From positions 4,216,001 through 4,280,000 of the forward strand of contig NZ_CP117449.1 of assembly GCF_030687835.1 (NCBI RefSeq): a stretch of DNA of 64,000 nucleotides, written 5' to 3'. Shown here piece by piece: positions 8,941-15,983 of the stretch. The stretch comes from Pseudomonas hefeiensis. GTDB lineage: Bacteria; Pseudomonadota; Gammaproteobacteria; Pseudomonadales; Pseudomonadaceae. The notes beneath the pieces are model-generated. The model made no database searches. It saw only the letters and a list, made by a program, of their open reading frames with translations, and was not told where the DNA came from. Positions within the stretch are counted from its first letter, which is position 1. Each line of letters begins with the position of its first letter. Both the position numbers and the translations under genes were made by a program.

Positions 8941-10026
8941 TTAAAGAGATACGGCCGACACCTCCAGCAGCTGTCGCTGCCGGTAACAAACGACACGGTT
9001 GCGCCCGGTGGTCTTGGCTTCATAGAGCGCCTGGTCGGCGTCGTTGAGCCAGAGGGTCGCGTCGCCATAGGCCGGGTTGAAGGCCGCCAGGCCAATGCTC
9101 AAGCTGACTTTTAGCGCGGGGACCTGTTCGTAACCGAGCAGCGCGAATCGCTCGCGCAGGCCGTCCATGGCCTGCACGGCGTTGTGCAAGGTCAGGTCCG
9201 GCAGAATCACGCAGAACTCATCACCGCCATAACGCCCGACAATGTCGGCGGCCCGCAGGTTTTGCTTGAGCATCTTGCCGAGCTGCCGCAACACATCGTC
9301 ACCCGCGCCATGACCATAAGTGTCATTGATGGTTTTGAAGTGGTCGATGTCCATCAGCACAATCACACCGTGACCTGCCCTATCGTGGGGCTGTCGCAGG
9401 CAGCGCTGAAATTCCTCGTCGAGCCGGTCCTTCCAGGCTCCGTGATTGAGCAGACCGGTCAGGCTGTCGGTACGGCTCAGGGCCAACAACTCGCGCTTTT
9501 GCCGGCCCAGGATGTCGGTCTGGCGAAAACAGATCCAACCCAGCGCCAGCGGATATATGCACAACAAAGGCAAACTGGCATAGAGCTGCGCCGAGCTGGT
9601 CATGGGCACGCTGGTCAACGGGAAGATTGCCATGCCCAGAGCGATGCCTGCCATTTGGACCGTCGCCCCTGCGAACATAAAACGCAGGCCCCCGATGGAG
9701 ACGTTGTTCATCGCCATCATCGCCAGCGTAACGGCCGTGGGCAGCGGATTGAATTGCATCGCCGCGACCCAGAAGCCGCCAAGAAAGGCGTCGACCAGCA
9801 AGTTTCGGCGTTCAGCCTGGTGCGGCTGCGCCGCGCGGCGGGCCCATTGATAGGCCACATGCGGCCATATCAGGCCGTTGAACAGCATGGCCGCCCAAAC
9901 CCAGGGTGCCGGGTCGAGGGGATAGACAGCGACACTCACCAACAACAACCCTAGCATCAGACCCAGGATTCGTGAGGTGTAAAGCCTCCTGGCCAATGAC
10001 AGTCCCTTTCGTCCCGTTTTTTGCAT
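8941..10026 (-). CDS. Membrane-bound diguanylate cyclase (MASE2-GGDEF)
   Basis: 361 aa. Residues about 15-180 hold several hydrophobic helices and resemble the MASE2 sensor of AdrA/DgcC-type cyclases. Residues about 190-350 are a full GGDEF domain: RTDSLTGLLNH, MDIDHFKTINDTYGHGAGDDVL, and the active site YGGDEF (GGDEF at 267-271). RAAD lies five residues before GGDEF and fits an RxxD inhibitory I-site. It should make c-di-GMP from GTP with product inhibition. The signal sensed is unknown. It is monocistronic and convergent with the DUF6124 gene. Confidence 0.93.
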   Translation of the reverse strand: MQKTGRKGLSLARRLYTSRILGLMLGLLLVSVAVYPLDPAPWVWAAMLFNGLIWPHVAYQWARRAAQPHQAERRNLLVDAFLGGFWVAAMQFNPLPTAVTLAMMAMNNVSIGGLRFMFAGATVQMAGIALGMAIFPLTSVPMTSSAQLYASLPLLCIYPLALGWICFRQTDILGRQKRELLALSRTDSLTGLLNHGAWKDRLDEEFQRCLRQPHDRAGHGVIVLMDIDHFKTINDTYGHGAGDDVLRQLGKMLKQNLRAADIVGRYGGDEFCVILPDLTLHNAVQAMDGLRERFALLGYEQVPALKVSLSIGLAAFNPAYGDATLWLNDADQALYEAKTTGRNRVVCYRQRQLLEVSAVSL

Positions 10027-10193
10027 AGAGGCCTCTGTACCGAGGGCTTCCCGGGTTGTGGGATAGGGTTGTTTGAAGTCTATCAGGGCGGCATCAAATA
10101 GCCACTACCGATGAAAGGGTATTTATTCGCCATCAAATGCACGGGCTTTGCTCGGATTTTGGCCTATACATGACAGAGGGAATCGGCAATCAA

Positions 10194-10742
10194 TCACCAG
10201 AAAAGGGGGCCCATATGCAGCTCCTGATCAATGCCACAGGTCCCCTCAGCCAACCGGTGATGCCACCGTTCGAAGGCAGGGATCGCTTCCAGAGCAAGAC
10301 GTTTCACACCAATGATTGGGACCACGCCTGCGACTATCGCCATAAACGTGTCGCCATAGCCGGCAGTGGCGCCACCGCCGGGGTGATTTCCGATCCCGTT
10401 ACCGGCCGCAACGGCACCCGACTGCACGACGTCTGGGCCCAACACTGGCATCGGTCACCCCTCGGCGTTATCCATCACCGAATCACAGATGTACTACATC
10501 CTGGACTGCATCCGCCCCCTGAACCGGCAGCACCTGCGCAACATCGAAGTGCTGCCTGCGGCCGAACAGCGCTACACCGAAATGATCCGCCGGGAAATGC
10601 ACGCACCGTATGGAAATCCGGCGCCTGTCACAGCTGGTATCAAAGCAAAAGCGGCCACGTCGTCGCGATGTTCCCCGGTTTCAGCTTCACTTATCACTAT
10701 CTGACTCGTCGGCTCCGGTTGGCCGACCACATTCTGTCCTGA
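10194..10742 (+). pseudogene. Decayed FAD-dependent (Baeyer-Villiger type) monooxygenase
   Basis: Three protein pieces typical of flavin monooxygenases lie in two frames. The first (from 10194) reads LINATGPLSQPVMP, KTFHTNDWDH, KRVAIAGSGATA, covering the FATGYD-like and second Rossmann regions, then jumps to VTGRNGTRLHDVW. The second (from 10435, another frame) reads GPNTGIGHPSAL, SQMYYILDCIR. The third (from about 10605, back in the first frame) reads TVWKSGACHSWYQSK, FPGFSFTYHYLTRRLR and ends at TGA 10742. The N-terminal FAD-binding part and much of the middle are missing, so the gene is dead. It directly precedes an alpha/beta hydrolase, a common partner of such monooxygenases. Confidence 0.85.
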
Positions 10743-10759
10743 CCCCTGGAGGGCAAAAC

Positions 10760-11689
10760 ATGTTGGTGTTGTGGGTAGTCCTCGCCGTGTTTATCGCCTG
10801 GAGCTGGCTGACGTATCCAGGCATCGGCCATGTGCTGTACGACATGGGCATGGCCCTGGAAGCGCGTCTGTACCGATTGCACAAGATCACGGTGCCCATC
10901 AGCGAGATGACCGTGTCGACCTGGCAAGGCGGGCCTTACGAAGCGTCCGGCAGCATATTGATGCTGCACGGCTACAGCGCCGACAAGAACCTCTGGTTGC
11001 GATTTGCCCGGCACTTTGTTGGCGACTACCGGGTGGTGGTTCCCGACCTGGCCGGTCATGGCGAAACCGGCTTCAAGGCCGGCGGCGGTTATGACATCCC
11101 GACCCAGGCCCGGCGGGTGATCGAGCTGCTGGATGCCTGCGGCCTGGACAAGGTCCATGTGATCGGCAACTCCATGGGCGGTCATCTCGCCGCCTGGCTG
11201 GCGGCGACTTCGCCGGAGCGGATACTGACCCTGGCGCTGATCGACCCGGCCGGCGTCACCGCGCCCGAACCCAGCGACATGGAGCGGCACCTGGCGGCCG
11301 GCCACAACCCGTTCCTGGTGCGCTCGCGGGACGATTTCGCCCCTTTCTATGCGATGACCATGGCGTCGCCGCCGTGGCTACCGAGTGTGGTGCTGGCGGC
11401 GCTGGCCGAACGTTACGAACAGCGTCGGGACGAACTGGCGGAAATCTTCGTGGACTTTCGTGCCAGCCCGCCGATGGAGCCGCGCTTGCCCGACATCCGC
11501 GCGCCTTCGCTGCTGCTCTGGGGCCGCAAGGACCGGCTGATCGACGTCAGCAGCGTGCCGGTGTGGAGCAAGGGCATCGCCGACTTGCGCGTGGAAATCT
11601 GGGAGGGGGTGGGCCACATGCCCATGGTCGAACGGCCAGGGAAAACCGCGGCGCTGTATCGCGATTTTCTCAAAGACCTGGGCCAGTGA
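10760..11689 (+). CDS. Alpha/beta hydrolase (LipH/Lip1-like esterase)
   Basis: 309 aa from the ATG at 10760 (GGAGGG nine bases before it). An N-terminal hydrophobic helix (VLWVVLAVFIAWSWL) suggests membrane anchoring. The catalytic core has MLHGYSADKNLW (oxyanion loop), nucleophile elbow GNSMGG, the acid in GRKDRLID, and the His in GVGHMPMVE. It resembles the Moraxella/Psychrobacter-type lipases. It begins 18 bases after the end of the monooxygenase remnant and may once have hydrolysed the ester made by that enzyme (inference). Confidence 0.88.
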   Translation: MLVLWVVLAVFIAWSWLTYPGIGHVLYDMGMALEARLYRLHKITVPISEMTVSTWQGGPYEASGSILMLHGYSADKNLWLRFARHFVGDYRVVVPDLAGHGETGFKAGGGYDIPTQARRVIELLDACGLDKVHVIGNSMGGHLAAWLAATSPERILTLALIDPAGVTAPEPSDMERHLAAGHNPFLVRSRDDFAPFYAMTMASPPWLPSVVLAALAERYEQRRDELAEIFVDFRASPPMEPRLPDIRAPSLLLWGRKDRLIDVSSVPVWSKGIADLRVEIWEGVGHMPMVERPGKTAALYRDFLKDLGQ

Positions 11690-11846
11690 CCGTGATGCCG
11701 CGGGTCAAGGCTTGCCCGATCCCTTGTGGAGTGGGTCGATCAGTCCCTGACAGAATGAAGTCCTGAAGATTCTTCGTTTGTGGACACTGGCGAAGGCTGC
11801 GATCTTTCCTTCCACTTTCCCACAGCTTGCGCCAGGAACACTCACC

Positions 11847-13223
11847 ATGAGCTTCGTCAGTCCAGACCTGATCCGCCAACGCTTCTCCAGGGCGATGTCC
11901 GACATGTACCGCGACGAGGTGCCGCTGTACGGCGCACTGATGAACCTGGTGGAACAGACCAATGCCCAGGTGCTGGTCAACGACCCGCACTTGGCCGAAC
12001 ACCTGCGCAGCACCGGCGAACTCCAGCGCCTTGACCTGGAGCGCCACGGCGCGATCCGCGTCGGCACCGCGGCGGAACTGGCCACCCTGGGGCGCCTGTT
12101 CGCGGTCATGGGCATGCACCCGGTGGGCTACTACGACCTCACGCCCGCTGGGGTACCGGTGCATTCCACGGCATTTCGCGCCGTGCATGAAAGCGCCCTG
12201 CAGGTCAGCCCGTTCCGGGTATTTACCTCGCTGCTGCGCCTGGAGCTGATCGAAAGCGCCGAGCTTCGGGCCTTTGCCGAATCGGTACTGAAGAAGCGGC
12301 AGATCTTCACGTCCACAGCCCTGCAGCTCATCGACCTCGCCGAACGCCAGGGTGGCCTGACGGAGCCTCAAGCCGAGGACTTCGTCCAACAGGCCCTGGA
12401 AACCTTTCGCTGGCACCACAGCGCTACCGTCACGGCTGAGCAATATCGACAACTCAGTGCCCAGCATCGGCTGATCGCCGACGTAGTGGCCTTCAAGGGC
12501 CCGCACATCAATCACCTGACGCCGCGAACCCTGGACATCGACATCGTTCAGGCCCAGATGCCTGTGCACGGTATCACCCCCAAGGCGGTCGTCGAAGGCC
12601 CGCCCCGTCGCAATTGCCCGATCCTGTTGCGCCAGACCAGTTTCAAGGCGCTCGACGAACCTGTGGCGTTCACCGACCAGCCACAATCCCAAGGCAGCCA
12701 CAGCGCCCGCTTCGGCGAAATCGAACAACGGGGCGCCGCCCTCACACCCAAGGGGCGCGCGCTCTACGACCAGTTACTGAACGCCGCACGAGATGCGCTC
12801 GGGGCGTTTCCCAACGAAGCCAACGCCGGGCGCTACAACGCACTGATGGCCGAATACTTTGCCCAGTTCCCTGACAATCACGAGGAGCTGCGTCGGCAAG
12901 CACTGGCGTACTTTCGCTATTTCGTGACGCCCAAGGGCCTCGCCGCCAAAGGCACCCTCCAGCAACCGGTCTCGCTGGAGCGCTTGCTGGACGAGCAATA
13001 CCTGCGCGCCGAACCCTTGGTGTACGAAGACTTCCTGCCAGTGAGCGCCGCTGGCATCTTCCAGTCGAACCTCGGCGATGCCGCCCAAACTCATTACGCC
13101 GGACAGTCCAACCGCCAGGCTTTCGAGCAAGCGCTGGGGCAGCCGACCATCGATGAGCTGCGGCTGTATGCCGAAACGCAACAGCGCTCCATCGATGAGT
13201 GCATGTCCGCCCTGGAAACATAG
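11847..13223 (+). CDS. hglS: 2-oxoadipate dioxygenase/decarboxylase (HglS family, formerly DUF1338/YdcJ)
   Basis: 458 aa; start at MSFVSPDLIRQRF (11847), the family N-terminus, with AGGA upstream. Signature pieces are VPVHSTAFR (about residues 104-111, metal-binding His and substrate Arg region), FKGPHINHLTPRTLDID and LLRQTSFKALDEP. The characterised family member of P. putida converts 2-oxoadipate to D-2-hydroxyglutarate in D-lysine catabolism, using Fe(II) and oxygen. Other genes of that route are not in the window. It is monocistronic, with a strong hairpin after its stop. Confidence 0.92.
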   Translation: MSFVSPDLIRQRFSRAMSDMYRDEVPLYGALMNLVEQTNAQVLVNDPHLAEHLRSTGELQRLDLERHGAIRVGTAAELATLGRLFAVMGMHPVGYYDLTPAGVPVHSTAFRAVHESALQVSPFRVFTSLLRLELIESAELRAFAESVLKKRQIFTSTALQLIDLAERQGGLTEPQAEDFVQQALETFRWHHSATVTAEQYRQLSAQHRLIADVVAFKGPHINHLTPRTLDIDIVQAQMPVHGITPKAVVEGPPRRNCPILLRQTSFKALDEPVAFTDQPQSQGSHSARFGEIEQRGAALTPKGRALYDQLLNAARDALGAFPNEANAGRYNALMAEYFAQFPDNHEELRRQALAYFRYFVTPKGLAAKGTLQQPVSLERLLDEQYLRAEPLVYEDFLPVSAAGIFQSNLGDAAQTHYAGQSNRQAFEQALGQPTIDELRLYAETQQRSIDECMSALET

Positions 13224-13234
13224 GAAAAATCCGA

Positions 13235-13268
13235 AAGCCGAATGCGTAAGGAATTGCGCATCCGGCTT
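13235..13268 (+). terminator. Hairpin after hglS
   Basis: AAGCCG-A-ATGCG (13235-13246) pairs with CGCAT-C-CGGCTT (13257-13268), 11 pairs with one A/C mismatch and a 10-base loop. There is no U tract, so it may be a transcript-end stabiliser rather than a classic terminator. Confidence 0.5.
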
Positions 13269-13369
13269 GCCGGACTACGCAACTCCTCGCGCGCACTCAT
13301 CTGTCCCCAGAGCGATCACGGATCGATATTTAATCTTAACTTATTGATATAAATAGCTTTTATAGAAGA

Positions 13370-13385
13370 TGGCATAGCTCTTGAT
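13370..13385 (+). promoter_or_regulatory. Sigma54-like -24/-12 promoter before hcp
   Basis: TGGCATAGCTCTTGAT keeps the GG-to-G(C) spacing of 12 and differs from the consensus TGGCAC-N5-TTGC at two positions. The predicted start near 13397 gives a 58-base leader with a 7-bp hairpin (13398-13404 with 13417-13423) just before the Shine-Dalgarno. RpoN control of hcp genes is known in other T6SS bacteria; here it is inferred. Confidence 0.45.
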
Positions 13386-13454
13386 AACCGTCAGGCCACC
13401 TGGGGACGATTCCCTTCCCAGGTCCCTTTAGTTATCCAGCAAGGAGAGCATCCA

Positions 13455-13973
13455 TTGGCTACCCCCGCTTACATGTCCATCGAAGGCACCAAACAAGGTC
13501 TGATCACTGCCGGCGCGTTTACGGCCGACTCAGTGGGCAACACCTATCAGGAAGGTCATGAAGATCAAGTCATGGTGCAAGGTTTTGAACACCAGGTCAT
13601 CATTCCCCGCGATCCTCAGTCCGGCCAGCCAACCGGCCAGCGCGTGCATAAACCGCTGGTTATCACCAAGGTGTTCGACAAGGCCTCGCCGCTGCTACTG
13701 GCGGCTTTGACCTGTGGAGAGCGCCTGACCAAAGTCGAAATCCAGTGGTATCGCACCTCGGCCGCCGGCACTCAGGAGCATTACTACACCACCACCCTGG
13801 AAGACGCGATCATCGTCGATATCAAGGACTACATGCGCAACTGTCAGGACCCGGCGAACGCGCACTTCACTCACCTGGAAGATGTGCACTTCACTTACCG
13901 CAAGATCACCTGGACTCACGAAGTCAGCGGCACGTCGGGCTCCGATGACTGGCGCTCACCAGTTGCCGGTTAA
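13455..13973 (+). CDS. hcp: Type VI secretion tube protein Hcp (orphan)
   Basis: 172 aa, start at a TTG codon that gives the family N-terminus MATPAYMSIEGTKQGLI, with AAGGAG ten bases upstream. The Hcp1 fold is recognisable from TYQEGHEDQVMVQGFEHQVIIPRDPQSGQPTGQR, HKPLVITKVFDKASPLL and the closing LEDVHFTYRKITWTHE strand pair. Hcp hexamers stack to form the T6SS inner tube and are also secreted. No tss/vgr genes are in the window, so this is a stand-alone copy serving a system elsewhere. Confidence 0.95.
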   Translation: MATPAYMSIEGTKQGLITAGAFTADSVGNTYQEGHEDQVMVQGFEHQVIIPRDPQSGQPTGQRVHKPLVITKVFDKASPLLLAALTCGERLTKVEIQWYRTSAAGTQEHYYTTTLEDAIIVDIKDYMRNCQDPANAHFTHLEDVHFTYRKITWTHEVSGTSGSDDWRSPVAG

Positions 13974-14398
13974 TCGCCGGTAGTTATTGATTCAGAGGGT
14001 GGTGTTCGCCCAGTGCGACGGCCTCGGCATTCCATGCACTGGTAAAGAGCCTGACACTGGGCGAACGGGCCAATAATAGTGGAACTTGCGAAATATGTCC
14101 GGCCCCCTGTTTAAATAATTATTTATCTTTCGTCGTCATTATTAACGTTCAATCAATTGCCGCGACGAGAACTCCCGCTGTCCTTCGGCGGCGCAGTTGC
14201 CGCTGTTTTATAGCGCTTCACAGCCGGCGCGAGCGGGCGCTCTCCCCCAAGAATTTCGACAAACTCCAGCTCGCCTGCATAGCTATACAAACATCTATAC
14301 AAACCCCAAGAGCAGTACAAAAAATATATCCGCTACGCCTCACAAGAGGTGGCAAGTAAAACAGTCATTAACAAACCGTTTTGAAGACTGCGGGGCTA
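13974..14398. other. Gene-poor stretch after hcp
   Basis: 425 bases with no supportable gene. It holds a 12-bp inverted repeat at 14004-14066, an AT-rich patch near 14112-14150, and a direct repeat CTATACAAAC at 14283-14292 and 14295-14304. The AT-rich start and broken frames suggest old rearrangement. Confidence 0.6.
14004..14066. repeat. 12-bp perfect inverted repeat with nested alternative stem
   Basis: GTTCGCCCAGTG (14004-14015) pairs perfectly with CACTGGGCGAAC (14055-14066). The inner CCAGTGC (14010-14016) can instead pair with GCACTGG (14036-14042). The two foldings exclude each other. It lies 30 bases after the hcp stop and has no U tract. Confidence 0.75.
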
Positions 14399-14572
14399 TC
14401 AGCCACGTCGTCCGGTCTTTTGCGCATCAGTCTCTCCGGTCTCAGCGTCACCTTCCTGCTGTTTGCGTTTGGCCGGGTCATTCGGGCGCAGGGCATCGTT
14501 GTCGCGTTCCACTTCGCCAGGCATCGCTGGCTCGTCCGGGTTGTGCGACGTTTGATCGGGGTTGGGTTTCAT
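14399..14572 (-). CDS. Small hydrophilic hypothetical protein
   Basis: 57 aa, too short for usual gene calling. It has an excellent AAGGAG seven bases before the ATG at 14572. The sequence (starting MKPNPDQTSHNPDEP) is very polar, rich in Asp, Glu, Pro, Asn and Lys, without hydrophobic segments, and is probably disordered. Similar short acidic-polar proteins occur in many pseudomonads without known function. It reads in the same direction as the 14605 gene, 32 bases downstream of that gene's stop. Confidence 0.65.
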   Translation of the reverse strand: MKPNPDQTSHNPDEPAMPGEVERDNDALRPNDPAKRKQQEGDAETGETDAQKTGRRG

Positions 14573-14604
14573 GGCGAACTCCTTGGTTTGTCCGGGCCTG
14601 CGCG

Positions 14605-14847
14605 TCAGGCGTCAGGGTCGGCGACTTCTTCAGCGACGTTGGCGTCCGGTGAGCGGTGGTGCAGTTGCTCGGCCCTGGCCTTGAGTTCCTGCCATTGCGC
14701 CAGATCGATAGCGCCCTGGCCAAACAGGTCATCGGCCACCCGCATCAGCTCGGTGAAATGGACATCGGGCGACTGCTGCCAGTAAGTCTTGTCGTCGAAC
14801 AAGCGCTGCCAATCGGCCAGCGAGGGAAGTTTGAGGTCATCGCTCAT
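14605..14847 (-). CDS. Conserved small hypothetical protein
   Basis: 80 aa from the ATG at 14847, supported by GAGGAG upstream; longer in-frame starts lack such a site. It has a LADWQRLFDDKTYWQQSPDVHFTELMRVADDLFGQGAIDLAQWQELKARAEQ core of amphipathic helices and a polar tail. The function is unknown. It lies 65 bases after the AttH-like lipoprotein stop on the same strand and may be read through from that operon. Confidence 0.7.
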   Translation of the reverse strand: MSDDLKLPSLADWQRLFDDKTYWQQSPDVHFTELMRVADDLFGQGAIDLAQWQELKARAEQLHHRSPDANVAEEVADPDA

Positions 14848-14912
14848 GACGGGCTCCTCAGAGGCATTCATAAGGTATGAGGGTCGACGTTCCCGGGGAG
14901 TTCCGGCGATTC

Positions 14913-15983
14913 TCAGTAGCCCGTCATTTCCAGATAACCGTTGCCACCGTGGCTGCCGCTCAGGTGCACCGGGCCTTCCCAATAGGGGATGCGCAGGTTC
15001 ATCCAGGCATTGGGGTTCAGGGCATCGGTGGTGATGTCGAGTCGCTTGCCGGGGATCTTGATCGTCCAGCGCACCGGCATCGAACGCCCGGCAACCTCGG
15101 TGGTGTCCAGTGGTTCAAGGCTGATCTCCCCGGCGTGCAGGGTTTGCGCCGTGCCTTGGGCATCGATCCAGGTACCTGTGAGGTACGGCGCCCCATCCTT
15201 GTGGCGCATGCGGTAGAGCATCACATGCTCGCCGCTGTCCAGGTGCAGGGAGAACCAGTCCCAGCCCGTCTGGTTGGCGGTCAGCGGCTGGCTGCTCCAT
15301 TCGCGGTCAAGCCAGGCCGGGCCGCTGACCGTATAACGCTGGCCATCGATTTCCACATGGCCGCTGGCCTGGAAAAACGGCTGGCTGTAGTAGTACGACG
15401 CCTGGCCCTGTTCGGATTTCTGACTGAAACCTTTATCGCCCTGCAGCACCAGCGGACGAGTCGACGTGAGGCTCAGCTCATAACTGAAGTGTGGGTCACT
15501 GGCCTTGAGCAGCATGTCCGCCAATGGATCGGCCCCAGACGCTTGCGTCGCGAACCGCCAGTCATCGATCCAGGCGTCGAAAGGAGTGGTCTGCACCCCG
15601 GCCTGCCCCACTGCGCCCCGAGCATAGCGCTCGGCGGCATGATGAACAGTACTGGAAGTGACCGCAGCATGACCGAGCCAGATCGTTTGGTTGCGCCAGC
15701 CACTGGCCTGAGGAGCAGCGTTCAGGGCGCTGCGAAACAGTGTCCATTGCACGCCGTAATCGCGGCCCTCGGCATCCTTGAGATTAGCGGTGACGTACCA
15801 CCACTCGATGCGGAACCCCTCATGAACGGCATGATCGGCGGGAAAGCTGAATGCTCGCCCCGGCACCACGGGCTTGAATGCAACGGCCTGATCGGCCAGG
15901 CCGGCGAAACCCTGTTGCGGCGGTTGCGGGTTATCACAACCGCTGAGCAACGCCAGCAACATCAGACCGAGTTTAATCTTCAT
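14913..15983 (-). CDS. AttH/CrtC-like (carotenoid 1,2-hydratase fold) lipoprotein
   Basis: 356 aa with a lipoprotein signal (LLALLSGC, lipobox Cys at 15). It carries the hallmark RIEWWYVTANL near residue 60, and GPAWLDREWSSQPL and GWDWFSLHLDSGEHVMLYRMR in the C-terminal half. These are typical of the lipocalin-like AttH/hydroxyneurosporene-synthase-type proteins. It overlaps the permease gene by 11 bases, so the ATPase, permease and lipoprotein form one unit. This genetic link is widespread, but the substrate is not established; lipoprotein or lipid handling at the membrane is only a guess. Confidence 0.88.
   Translation of the reverse strand: MKIKLGLMLLALLSGCDNPQPPQQGFAGLADQAVAFKPVVPGRAFSFPADHAVHEGFRIEWWYVTANLKDAEGRDYGVQWTLFRSALNAAPQASGWRNQTIWLGHAAVTSSTVHHAAERYARGAVGQAGVQTTPFDAWIDDWRFATQASGADPLADMLLKASDPHFSYELSLTSTRPLVLQGDKGFSQKSEQGQASYYYSQPFFQASGHVEIDGQRYTVSGPAWLDREWSSQPLTANQTGWDWFSLHLDSGEHVMLYRMRHKDGAPYLTGTWIDAQGTAQTLHAGEISLEPLDTTEVAGRSMPVRWTIKIPGKRLDITTDALNPNAWMNLRIPYWEGPVHLSGSHGGNGYLEMTGY

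Noticed and set aside
10137..10742. A 201-aa intact gene before the hydrolase
   Set aside because: Its frame joins the first and third monooxygenase pieces through out-of-frame sequence; the true middle piece is in another frame, so it is a pseudogene.
13455..14066. A full type VI secretion cluster around hcp
   Set aside because: No tss, vgrG, clpV or effector-immunity genes are found on either side; neighbours are metabolic or small unknown genes.
14197..14785. Plus-strand ORFs between hcp and the lipoprotein gene
   Set aside because: No ribosome site or family look, and they overlap two minus-strand small genes with strong Shine-Dalgarno sequences.
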